Shown: in pieces, positions 25,610 to 33,154 of the stretch
How positions within the stretch are numbered: position 1 is the stretch's first letter
Layout: each line of letters starts with the position of its first letter
NCBI GenBank assembly: GCA_015066175.1
Contig: SVOW01000014.1
Coordinates: 30,583-94,582, forward strand
Source of the DNA: Oscillospiraceae bacterium
GTDB taxonomy: Bacteria > Bacillota > Clostridia > Oscillospirales > Acutalibacteraceae
DNA: 64,000 nt
Direction of reading: 5' to 3'
Program-made: the position numbers and the translations under genes
The notes under the pieces: model-generated
The model's input: the letters and a program-made list of their open reading frames with translations, nothing else
The model's database searches: none
Told to the model about the DNA's origin: nothing

Positions 25610-27301
25610 ATGGATAAAAAATTAAAAGCCTTACCCAAATGGGTATATGCTGTAATTGCAGCGTCAGTAGTTGCAATTACTGTGCTTGTTTTGTTTCTGA
25701 CCGGTGTTCTTTCACCAAAAAGTGTAAAGGTCCCCGACATTGTAAATATGAGCCTTGAAGAAGCGCAGCAAGTACTTATTGACGCAGGTTTTTCAATCTG
25801 CATCACACAAAAAGAAATAAACGATTCCGTTGATGAAAACACAATTCTCTTTCAATCTCCTGAAGGCGGAACAAAGATCGAAAAAGGTTCAACTATAAAT
25901 GTTACGGTAAGTGAAAAATCTGTTGAAGTTGACGTCCCTGACGTTACACATTATGACAAAACTTTAGCTATAGAAATTTTGCAGAATGCAGGTTTCAGGG
26001 TTGAAACGATTGAAAAAGAAACTACTGATTTTGCCGATAACACTGTCGTTTCACAAAGCATTACGGGAAAAGCAAAAACAGGCTCTGCAATCACGCTGAC
26101 CATTGCACGAAACGGTCAGAAACCAACAGACAATTTAATTGAAGTTCCTGATTTAACAGGAAAAACCTTGCCAGAAGCCAAAACTCTTGTAGCTGGCAAA
26201 CTTTATATTTCAGTTATAAAAGCAGAATACAACGACGAAATCAAAAAAGGTGCAATCATTTCTCAAAGTCCATTAAAAAGCACCTCTGCCAATGAATTTT
26301 CTGTTATAGAGGTTACTATAAGCAAAGGCAAAGCAAGTGACGCTGAAATCATTGTCCCCTCTGTTGAACTTTCCACAAAATCGCAGGCTACATCTGCTCT
26401 TGAACGTCTCGGACTTAAAGTGCTTATCAAAGAAGAATACAGTGAAACTGTTGCTGCAGGCGTTGTAATTTCGCAGAATTTTGCAAAAGGTACTATTGTA
26501 AAGCCCGGCACAACAATCACTCTCACAGTCAGCCTCGGCAAAAAAGCAGACAATGAAACAACATCTGCTGAAGCACCTACTTACACCCAATATGTTACAG
26601 CAGACAGAAACGAAACAACAAAAAACAACTCAAATCAGGGAGCAAACACACCGAGCACCACTTCACCAAACACACAAACTCCAACTGATAAACCCGAAGA
26701 AAAAATCTATATTGCTGATTTCAAAATCACAACAGATAAAGAAACAGCAACAGCAGGCGATATTATTACAGTAAGCGTAAAACTTAAAACAAACTATAAC
26801 ATTGTTTCTGTTTCACTTCCTGTTATTTATGACTCAAGAGTTTTTGAAATAGTGGGAGCTGATGAAAGCAACGTTTCATCTTTCCTCAATTTCACAGGCT
26901 CGCTCACTGCAAACGGTTACAGCACAAACGGAAACTGGAAATCACCCGAAACTATGTACAGCAAAAACTCAAACCCAACTCACTGGACTGACAGCAAAAC
27001 AATGGAAAAATACAAAATTGCTTTCGCTACATGGGTTGCAATGCCCTCTCAGGGCACACAGCTTACCACTCTGTCTTCTTCAGAAACAATTGTTACTTTC
27101 CAGCTTAAAGTAAAAGAAGATGTCAAAGATACAAGTGGTATGATTTTCTTGAGCCCTGATTTCATTAAAACAGCAAGTGCGCCTCAGGGAATTTTATCTG
27201 TAGGCAGAGCAAAATCAGACACAATCACTGTTGACACAATCGTTGCAACAGGTCAGACAATTAATCTCAGAGAAGCAACAGCTTTAGTTACAATAAAATA
27301 A
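25610..27301 (+). CDS. Membrane-anchored PASTA-repeat protein with cohesin-like C-terminal domain
   Basis: A 563-residue protein with no kinase domain. A membrane helix spans about residues 12-34, placing the rest outside the cell. Four PASTA domains follow (about 38-101, 103-166, 177-241 and 246-309), with VPDIVNMS, VPDVTHYD, VPDLTGKT and VPSVELST at their starts. A Thr/Asn/Pro linker (310-365) leads to a cohesin-like domain (about 368-560) with GDIITVSVKL and VYDSRVFEI-type strands. PASTA domains usually sense peptidoglycan fragments in Stk1/PrkC kinases or PBPs; cohesin domains bind dockerins. The pairing is unusual, and its role is unknown. A lipoprotein gene follows by 13 bases. Confidence 0.85.
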   Translation: MDKKLKALPKWVYAVIAASVVAITVLVLFLTGVLSPKSVKVPDIVNMSLEEAQQVLIDAGFSICITQKEINDSVDENTILFQSPEGGTKIEKGSTINVTVSEKSVEVDVPDVTHYDKTLAIEILQNAGFRVETIEKETTDFADNTVVSQSITGKAKTGSAITLTIARNGQKPTDNLIEVPDLTGKTLPEAKTLVAGKLYISVIKAEYNDEIKKGAIISQSPLKSTSANEFSVIEVTISKGKASDAEIIVPSVELSTKSQATSALERLGLKVLIKEEYSETVAAGVVISQNFAKGTIVKPGTTITLTVSLGKKADNETTSAEAPTYTQYVTADRNETTKNNSNQGANTPSTTSPNTQTPTDKPEEKIYIADFKITTDKETATAGDIITVSVKLKTNYNIVSVSLPVIYDSRVFEIVGADESNVSSFLNFTGSLTANGYSTNGNWKSPETMYSKNSNPTHWTDSKTMEKYKIAFATWVAMPSQGTQLTTLSSSETIVTFQLKVKEDVKDTSGMIFLSPDFIKTASAPQGILSVGRAKSDTITVDTIVATGQTINLREATALVTIK

Positions 27302-27314
27302 GGAGTGAAAAACA

Positions 27315-28205
27315 ATGAAAAAATTTCTGGCATTACTCACAGCTTTTGCAGTGCTTTTTGCATTTGCAGCATGTAACAAAAAGGAAGAAAACACTGTTAC
27401 AACAACAGGTTCTGTGGTGGAAACTATTCCCCGAGACGCATTTGACAACTGGGATGAACCTGTACAGGATGAAGTAACAGAACAGATTCCTGAAGAAACT
27501 TCAGTTGTTGAAGTTACAAACGCCGAGGGTGAAACTGTAACAAACGAAAGCGGCGAAGCTGTAACAGAAACGATAACACAGAAACCTGTTACAACACAGC
27601 CGAAAGACGACGGTCCTTCTTCATGGACTACAGCACAGATTCTTGACTATAGCAATAAGGCACTTGACAAAGTCAAATCTTCAAAAGCAGGTTACACAAA
27701 ACATGCAGTAATGAATATCTACGGTGATGTTTCAGGTATACCTGATGTGCTGACAAAGCTTTTCCAGAAAGACGAAACCACAACAATGTCTAAAGGCTCT
27801 GACAACACAAACGATTTCCCTGCAGCAGGCTATTCATGGTCAACCAAACTCAGACCAGAAGACGTTGCAAGTGCAAAAATCAGAGTAACAGGCACAACTT
27901 ACGATATTCTTATTGAACTTGGCACTGAAAAGAATCCCGGCAAAGGTACTGCAAGCAGCTACGGCAGAGCAGTTTCTGTTATCGATGCAGCTGAAGCAGC
28001 AAACATAATTCCTTTCGGCATCAATTCTGTTGATATGACATATCACGACGGATATATTTATCTTCAGGTTGATTCAACAACGGGACGCGTAACTTTTGCA
28101 GAATTTTCAGCTGCGGCTGATGCAAAAGCAGACCTTGCTGTTATAGGTGTTGTTCAGGCTGACAGCATCACAAGTACAGAAACTTTCACAAACTTTGTCT
28201 GGTAA
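27315..28205 (+). CDS. Putative lipoprotein
   Basis: A 296-residue exported lipoprotein. The signal peptide ends in the lipobox FAAC (modified Cys at about residue 20). A Thr/Glu/Val-rich, low-complexity linker covers about residues 25-100. The C-terminal 190 residues form a globular domain with SKAGYTKHAVMNIYGDV and YHDGYIYLQVD, which I cannot assign to a family. The gene lies 13 bases after the PASTA-cohesin gene and ends in a strong terminator, so it is the second member of that operon. Confidence 0.8.
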   Translation: MKKFLALLTAFAVLFAFAACNKKEENTVTTTGSVVETIPRDAFDNWDEPVQDEVTEQIPEETSVVEVTNAEGETVTNESGEAVTETITQKPVTTQPKDDGPSSWTTAQILDYSNKALDKVKSSKAGYTKHAVMNIYGDVSGIPDVLTKLFQKDETTTMSKGSDNTNDFPAAGYSWSTKLRPEDVASAKIRVTGTTYDILIELGTEKNPGKGTASSYGRAVSVIDAAEAANIIPFGINSVDMTYHDGYIYLQVDSTTGRVTFAEFSAAADAKADLAVIGVVQADSITSTETFTNFVW

Positions 28206-28220
28206 AAACAAACATAATCA

Positions 28221-28260
28221 AAAAATCTCCCTTTCAGATTTAACTGAAAGGGAGATTTTT
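28221..28260. terminator. Bidirectional terminator
   Basis: A 17-bp perfect stem with a 6-base loop, flanked by A5 and T5, between the convergent lipoprotein and sialidase-like genes. Confidence 0.9.
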
Positions 28261-28268
28261 AATGACTT

Positions 28269-29258
28269 TTATTCAATAATGCTTATTTCCCAGTAAACAA
28301 TGCTTACTCTGTTATAAGTATATGTTACGTGGAGTTTTCCGCCATGAGCAGTAATTGCAGGATATGAATATTCAACGTCTTCTTCTCTGCCTACTTCTGC
28401 TTCTTCAAATGTAAGGATATCTTCCCATGTATCGCCGTTATCTTTTGACACAGCAAGAAGAAGTGGTGTTCTGTCACCCCAGTTTTTATCTGTGGGATTA
28501 TACACAAGATAAACACCCTCACCATCGCGTACAAGGTCAATTCCGCTGTTGGGATTAAGAAGACCTGTATCATAAGCTTTGCACCATGTTTTGCCGCCAT
28601 CTGTAGAATCACTTTTGTAAACTCTTTCTTTTGATGAACGGATAAGCATATGCACATCGCCTTTATCATCCTGCCAGAGTGTGGGCTGAATCATCGGAAC
28701 AAATTCGTCACCTTCTCCTGTAGGAACATACTCTGACATTTCCCACGTTTTGCCGTTATCCTTTGACAAATCGCAGAAAGTTGCCCAGGTTTCTCTTGTA
28801 GGCTCATGTGATGCAGGCGCAATAAGTGTGCCGTCTGCAAGGTAAATAGGTTTATTTTTAACAGGGCCTCTGCCGCCTGACACGTCTCCTTCAACCAATT
28901 CAACAGGTGTTGTCCAGGTTTCACCGTTATCTGAAGAATACACAACAAAAGTTCTCCACACAATAGTAATTGACTTGCCGTATTTGAAATAAAGAGCAAT
29001 TCTACCGTCGTTCAGTTTAAACAAAACAGGATTCCAATGAGGTGTGTCTTCGTCAACACTGATTTTCACAGGCTCTGACCAGACGCCGTCTTTTCTTTTT
29101 GAAACATAAATTTTAACGTCATCCTTACCTTCTTTTGTGCCACCGAACCATGAAGCAAGAATTTCACCATTATCAAGGGGAAGAACTGTTGATGCATGGC
29201 AGTTATCTGTAGGTGTACCCGCTTTGTTTATAACTTCTTTTTTTGCAATAATTTTCAT
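28269..29258 (-). CDS. BNR-repeat sialidase-like protein
   Basis: A 329-residue six-bladed beta-propeller of the sialidase-like superfamily (BNR_2 type). Asp-box motifs recur: SSDNGETW, SKDNGKTW, STDGGKTW and SKDNGDTW. The N-terminal NCHASTVLPL and PHWNPVL are typical of the COG4692 group. The start is the ATG at 29256-29258, 6 bases after AGAGGTG. There is no signal peptide, so it acts in the cytoplasm, perhaps on imported glycans; true sialidase activity is not proved. It lies 12 bases after manA and is co-transcribed with it. Confidence 0.85.
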   Translation of the reverse strand: MKIIAKKEVINKAGTPTDNCHASTVLPLDNGEILASWFGGTKEGKDDVKIYVSKRKDGVWSEPVKISVDEDTPHWNPVLFKLNDGRIALYFKYGKSITIVWRTFVVYSSDNGETWTTPVELVEGDVSGGRGPVKNKPIYLADGTLIAPASHEPTRETWATFCDLSKDNGKTWEMSEYVPTGEGDEFVPMIQPTLWQDDKGDVHMLIRSSKERVYKSDSTDGGKTWCKAYDTGLLNPNSGIDLVRDGEGVYLVYNPTDKNWGDRTPLLLAVSKDNGDTWEDILTFEEAEVGREEDVEYSYPAITAHGGKLHVTYTYNRVSIVYWEISIIE

Positions 29259-29270
29259 TTTATTCACCTC

Positions 29271-30359
29271 TTAAATTTTTGGCGGAAGACACTCTATAAG
29301 AGAAACCTTGCCTTCAACAGTAAAGCTTACAGTTTCTTTCGGGATAAAAATGCAATCGCCTTTTACGACCTCAATTTCACCGTTTTCCCACTTGATTTTA
29401 CCATTGCCGTCAACAACTGAAAGCGAAGACGGTCTTTCTGCTTTTTCTCTTGTATAAGATGAGAAAACATCAAGGCGTTTAAGTGAGAAAATAGGAGTTC
29501 TCTCATAAGAAATATGAGTTGTGATTTTATAATTTTCGTTTTCTTCATCAACTGCAGGAGCAAGTTTATAATTTTCAAGCACCTGTTCGGGCGTAAAATT
29601 ATCATAATGGAAACATTCAAACATCTTGTCATAGCCGATTCCCATATGAATAAGGTTTTCCGGGTTAGGCTCACCCTGTGAATTGAATTTTTCCATACTG
29701 ATTGTATAATCTGTAGGCTCCTGAATTTCAAGCAACAGACAACCTGAGCCGATCGCATGCGGACATCCGCCCTCAATGATGAAAACATCACCTGGTTTAA
29801 CGCGGATTTTGTGCATGCATTCATCCATGCCTTTTATATCCTGCTTTTCAAAAAGGTCACGCCATTTTTCTTTTGTAACGCCCTCTTTGAATCCCATAAG
29901 AATATACGGCTCTTCACCATCAATAGTTCTTCCGTCAAGAATAAACCATGCTTCTGTTTTGCCGTAATCAGATTTAAAGAAATCTTTAGCGGCTTTTTTA
30001 TCAGGATGGCACTGCACGGGAAGTTTTTCTGCAGAGTCAAGAAACTTTGCAAGAACACCAAGGTTTGTGCCGAAATTTTCTATATGTTCTTTACCGAGAA
30101 AAGCCTCCGGATTTTCTTCAATCAAATCTCTGAGATATCTTTCTTCACCATTCTCAAGTATTGCCACACTTAAGCCTTCAAATTCAGGTTTACCCTCTCT
30201 GTCAGGGTTAACTGCAACAACTGTACTTGCAAGCCAGTCTTCGGGGAAATATCCGTCAACAGGGTTTTCTTCGTCTCTCATAACATCAATTAATTTGCCA
30301 CCCAGATAACATCTCCAGCAACGGTTAGCTTTAGTTTTAAGAGGATATAACTTTTCCAT
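29271..30359 (-). CDS. manA: Mannose-6-phosphate isomerase, class I-like cupin
   Basis: A 362-residue type I phosphomannose isomerase that interconverts mannose-6-phosphate and fructose-6-phosphate. Zinc ligands are visible in PVQCHPDK, in the Glu of GKTEAWF, and in the His of GCPHAIGSG. The second cupin half is present to the end. It heads the two-gene operon with the sialidase-like protein and is divergent from nagA, forming a small amino-sugar and mannose catabolic locus. Confidence 0.92.
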   Translation of the reverse strand: MEKLYPLKTKANRCWRCYLGGKLIDVMRDEENPVDGYFPEDWLASTVVAVNPDREGKPEFEGLSVAILENGEERYLRDLIEENPEAFLGKEHIENFGTNLGVLAKFLDSAEKLPVQCHPDKKAAKDFFKSDYGKTEAWFILDGRTIDGEEPYILMGFKEGVTKEKWRDLFEKQDIKGMDECMHKIRVKPGDVFIIEGGCPHAIGSGCLLLEIQEPTDYTISMEKFNSQGEPNPENLIHMGIGYDKMFECFHYDNFTPEQVLENYKLAPAVDEENENYKITTHISYERTPIFSLKRLDVFSSYTREKAERPSSLSVVDGNGKIKWENGEIEVVKGDCIFIPKETVSFTVEGKVSLIECLPPKI

Positions 30360-30470
30360 ACTGCACCTCGCAATTGTGTTTTTTTAATTTTCTCACAGTT
30401 ACAAAGAAAAATCAATAGAAAATGTTTAAATTTAAAAATAAATATGATACAATATGTGCGGGTGATTAAA

Positions 30471-31589
30471 ATGATTTTGAAAAATGCTGAAATCTTAAAT
30501 GAAAACTTTGAATTTGTACATGGTAACCTTGCAATTGAAAATGAAAAAATTGCAGGTATAAACACAGAAAAATCAGACGGAGAAAGCATTGACTGCACAG
30601 GATGCAAAATTCTCCCCGGATTTATTGACATTCACATTCATGGCACAGGCGGTGCTGATGTATGCGATGCTGAAAGTCAGTCAATTCAGAAAATGTCTGA
30701 AAACTTGACACGCCACGGTGTTACATCCTTCTGCCCCACAACAATGACTTTGTCTGCAGAAGAACTTGAAAAGATTTTCTCCGTTGTTGCAGGTGAAAAA
30801 GGCAAAGAAAAAGGTGCGTACATCCACGGAATAAATATGGAAGGTCCTTACATTTCTCTTGCTAAAAAAGGTGCGCAGAAAGCAGAGCACGTGAGAAAGC
30901 CTGACATTGAAGAATTCAAAAAATTAAATTCAATCTGCAATGTCTCACTTGTTGACATTGCTCCCGAAGAAGACGAAAACAATGCTTTTTCAAAAGAAGT
31001 TTCAAAAATCTGCACAGTTTCTGCTGCTCATACATCAGCCGATGGTGAAACTGCAAAAAAAGGTTTTGAAAACGGCATTACTCATGCTACTCATCTTTTC
31101 AACGCAATGACGGGTATCTCCGCACGTGTGCCGGGCGTTGCAGGCGCAGTTTTTGATTCAGATAATGTCAGAGCAGAAATCATCTGCGACGGATTCCACG
31201 TAAACCCCATTACCCTGAGAATGGCTTTCAAAATTCTTGGTGAAGACAGAACAATTGTTATCAGCGACTCTATGAAAGCTGCCGATTGCGAAGATGGCGA
31301 ATATATGCTTGGCGGACAGACAGTTTATGTACGCGACGGAAAAGCACTTCTTGCAGACGGCACAATTGCTGCCAGCACTTCAAATCTTTTTGATGAATTC
31401 ATAAACCTTCTCTCATTCGGCATTAATTTTACACATGCAGTAAAATCCTGCACAATTAATCCTGCCAGAGCAATCGGAGCCGACATAACAACGGGTTCAA
31501 TAAAAGAAGGTAAATTTGCAGATCTTCTCATAATTGATAAAGATTTCAATATCAGAAACGTCTTTGTAAAAGGTAAAAAAATAATATAA
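30471..31589 (+). CDS. nagA: N-acetylglucosamine-6-phosphate deacetylase
   Basis: A 372-residue amidohydrolase converting GlcNAc-6-phosphate to glucosamine-6-phosphate and acetate. The metal-binding HIHG is in LPGFIDIHIHGTGG, with the catalytic-region NMEGPYIS, AAHTSAD, ATHLFNAM and VISDSMKAA later. The start is the ATG at 30471 with GGGTGATT upstream; TACAAT at 30448-30453 may be a -10 box. The stop is followed at once by a hairpin that also overlaps the sigG start region. Confidence 0.94.
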   Translation: MILKNAEILNENFEFVHGNLAIENEKIAGINTEKSDGESIDCTGCKILPGFIDIHIHGTGGADVCDAESQSIQKMSENLTRHGVTSFCPTTMTLSAEELEKIFSVVAGEKGKEKGAYIHGINMEGPYISLAKKGAQKAEHVRKPDIEEFKKLNSICNVSLVDIAPEEDENNAFSKEVSKICTVSAAHTSADGETAKKGFENGITHATHLFNAMTGISARVPGVAGAVFDSDNVRAEIICDGFHVNPITLRMAFKILGEDRTIVISDSMKAADCEDGEYMLGGQTVYVRDGKALLADGTIAASTSNLFDEFINLLSFGINFTHAVKSCTINPARAIGADITTGSIKEGKFADLLIIDKDFNIRNVFVKGKKII

Positions 31590-31592
31590 AAA

Positions 31593-31622
31593 TTATAAAC
31601 TCCGCAATATCAGGCAATACTT
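31593..31622 (+). promoter_or_regulatory. Candidate sigma-F promoter of sigG
   Basis: TTATA (31593-31597) and GGCAATACTT (31613-31622) are 15 bases apart. The B. subtilis sigma-F consensus is GYATA-N15-GGNNANAMTR, so the fit is 4/5 and 9/10 with exact spacing. A start near 31629 would fall after the 5' arm of the sigG-overlapping hairpin. Not verified. Confidence 0.45.
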
Positions 31623-31658
31623 AAAGTAGTAACACGGATATTGCGGAGGGATTTTTTT
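31600..31658 (+). terminator. nagA terminator that also sequesters the sigG ribosome binding site
   Basis: A perfect 12-bp stem CTCCGCAATATC (31600-31611) with GATATTGCGGAG (31637-31648) is followed by GGA and T7 (31652-31658). The 3' arm includes the GGAG of the sigG ribosome binding site and the T-run includes the first bases of the sigG TTG start codon. Confidence 0.8.
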
Positions 31659-32424
31659 GCAATTCAGTAAAGTTGAAATCTGCGGTGTAAACACCGCGAA
31701 TATAAAGGTGCTTAAAGAAAAAGAAAAAATGGAACTGCTTATGCGGATAAAACAGGGCGACAAAAAAGCCCGCGATGAATTAATCAACGGAAATTTACGT
31801 CTCGTTTTATCCGTAATACAACGTTTTACAAACAGAGGCGAAAACCCTGATGACCTGTTTCAGGTTGGTTGCATAGGACTTATAAAAGCAATAGATAATT
31901 TCAACGTTGATATGGGCGTACGATTTTCAACCTATTCTGTGCCTATGATCATCGGCGAAATCAGACGCTATCTTCGTGACAACAACGCGTTGCGTGTTTC
32001 ACGCTCAATGAGAGACACGGCATACCACGCAATGCAGGTGAAAGAAAAACTGATTCTGAAAAACAATCAGGAGCCTACTGTGGAAGAAATAGCCGAAGAA
32101 CTGGGCATAAAAAAAGAAGAAGTTGTGTTGGCTCTTGAATCAATAGTTGAGCCTGTAAGTTTATTTGAGCCGATTTACAACGATGGCGGCGATACAATAT
32201 ATGTAATGGACCAGATAGGCGATAAAGATGACGACAGAAACTGGATCGATGAAATAGAATTAAAAGAAGAAATAAAAAAACTTTCTCCTCGGGAAAAAAG
32301 AATTCTTTCCATGCGTTTTATGCAGGGCAAAACACAAATGGAAGTCGCACAGGAGGTTGGCATTTCGCAAGCACAGGTTTCACGCCTTGAAAAAGGTGCT
32401 CTGAAAAAAATAAAAGGTCAATAA
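31657..32424 (+). CDS. sigG: Forespore RNA polymerase sigma factor SigG
   Basis: A 255-residue sigma-70-family protein. KVEICGVNT near residue 5 is the hallmark of SigG, and is followed by the sigma-70 region 2 (NGNLRLVLSVIQRF, FQVGCIGLIKAIDNF, TYSVPMIIGEIRRYLRD), region 3 and region 4 (LSPREKRILSMRF, QVSRLEKGAL). It directs late forespore gene expression. The start is TTG at 31657, 6 bases after GGAGGG (31645-31650). In B. subtilis sigG follows spoIIGA-sigE; here nagA lies upstream instead. Spore genes spoVAE and spoIIE lie nearby. Confidence 0.96.
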   Translation: MQFSKVEICGVNTANIKVLKEKEKMELLMRIKQGDKKARDELINGNLRLVLSVIQRFTNRGENPDDLFQVGCIGLIKAIDNFNVDMGVRFSTYSVPMIIGEIRRYLRDNNALRVSRSMRDTAYHAMQVKEKLILKNNQEPTVEEIAEELGIKKEEVVLALESIVEPVSLFEPIYNDGGDTIYVMDQIGDKDDDRNWIDEIELKEEIKKLSPREKRILSMRFMQGKTQMEVAQEVGISQAQVSRLEKGALKKIKGQ

Positions 32425-32430
32425 AAACAC

Positions 32431-32460
32431 AAACCCACTCGTAAAGAGTGGGTTTCGTTT
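32431..32460. terminator. Bidirectional terminator between sigG and the small peptide gene
   Basis: AAACCCACTC (32431-32440) pairs with GAGTGGGTTT (32446-32455); T-rich flanks on both strands. Confidence 0.75.
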
Positions 32461-32477
32461 TAATTAATCAGCTTTAA

Positions 32478-32609
32478 TTATGCTGCCATTTTGCCGATCC
32501 ATTCAACCAATTTAACGAGAACGTCTTCGATTGTCTGAAAAGCCTTAGCATAATCTAAACCACCAAGAAAATCAAAAATCTTTTTGATTACGTCGATTGC
32601 TGCCTGCAT
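32478..32609 (-). CDS. 43-residue amphipathic peptide of unknown function
   Basis: A short gene from the ATG at 32607-32609, 9 bases after AAGGAGG. The product has no signal peptide or cysteine. It reads as two amphipathic helices joined at FLGGLDY: hydrophobic Ile, Val, Phe, Leu and Trp recur at helical spacing, with balanced Lys and Asp/Glu (net about -1). The size and character recall phenol-soluble-modulin-beta or leaderless peptides, but I see no sequence homology to claim. It has its own promoter and terminator and lies between sigG and spoVAE. Confidence 0.65.
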   Translation of the reverse strand: MQAAIDVIKKIFDFLGGLDYAKAFQTIEDVLVKLVEWIGKMAA

Positions 32610-32648
32610 TGTATGTTTCCTCCTTCCATGAGAAATATACTTTTCTAT

Positions 32649-32678
32649 ATTATACAACAAGCTTCTACAAAAAGTCAA
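32649..32678 (-). promoter_or_regulatory. Sigma-A promoter of the 43-residue peptide gene
   Basis: On the minus strand TTGACT (32673-32678) and TATAAT (32649-32654) are 18 bases apart, 40 bases before the ATG. Confidence 0.75.
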
Positions 32679-32716
32679 TCACAAAATTAAAAAATTGTTT
32701 ATTTTTTGTTAACTAT

Positions 32717-33082
32717 TCATTTACTTTTTGGTTTTGCCACAAGTGAAACTACCAAACCGCTGATTATTGCCGCTGTAATGCCTGCTGAACCTGCAGACAA
32801 CGGGCCGGTCAAAATACCAAGCCATCCGATTTCATTGATTTTTTCTTTCGTGCCCTCTGCAAGAACATTGCCGAAGCCCGTAAGAGGAACTGTAGCACCG
32901 CAACCTGCCCATTCTGCAAACGGACCATATATTCCTATTGCAGAAAGTATCACACCCACCACAACAAACATCACGAGAATTCTTGCAGGCGTAAGTTTTG
33001 TAAAATCAATAAGAACCTGGCCTATTACGCAGATAATTCCTCCTGCTATAAACGTTTTAAAAAAAGATAAGAAAATGTCCAT
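32717..33082 (-). CDS. spoVAE: Stage V sporulation protein AE
   Basis: A 121-residue membrane protein with about four helices. The sequence follows SpoVAE closely: GGIICVIGQVLIDFTKLTPAR near residues 14-34, then GIYGPFAEWAGCGATVPL and ending AKPKSK. SpoVA proteins form the inner-membrane channel that moves dipicolinic acid into spores. AGAGG precedes the ATG. The spoVAC and spoVAD partners are not in the window, so the usual spoVA operon is split. Confidence 0.92.
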   Translation of the reverse strand: MDIFLSFFKTFIAGGIICVIGQVLIDFTKLTPARILVMFVVVGVILSAIGIYGPFAEWAGCGATVPLTGFGNVLAEGTKEKINEIGWLGILTGPLSAGSAGITAAIISGLVVSLVAKPKSK

Positions 33083-33117
33083 AAAAAACCTCTTTCACGC
33101 AACATAATTTTCACAAA

Positions 33118-33146
33118 TATTATGTGCATAAAAGAGGCTTTTATCA
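33118..33146 (-). promoter_or_regulatory. Weak candidate sigma-G promoter of spoVAE
   Basis: On the minus strand CATAATA (33118-33124) fits the sigma-G -10 element CATNNTA; 17 bases upstream is TGATA, a poor -35 match. Position and sporulation role are suggestive only. Confidence 0.3.
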
Positions 33147-33154
33147 TTTTATTA

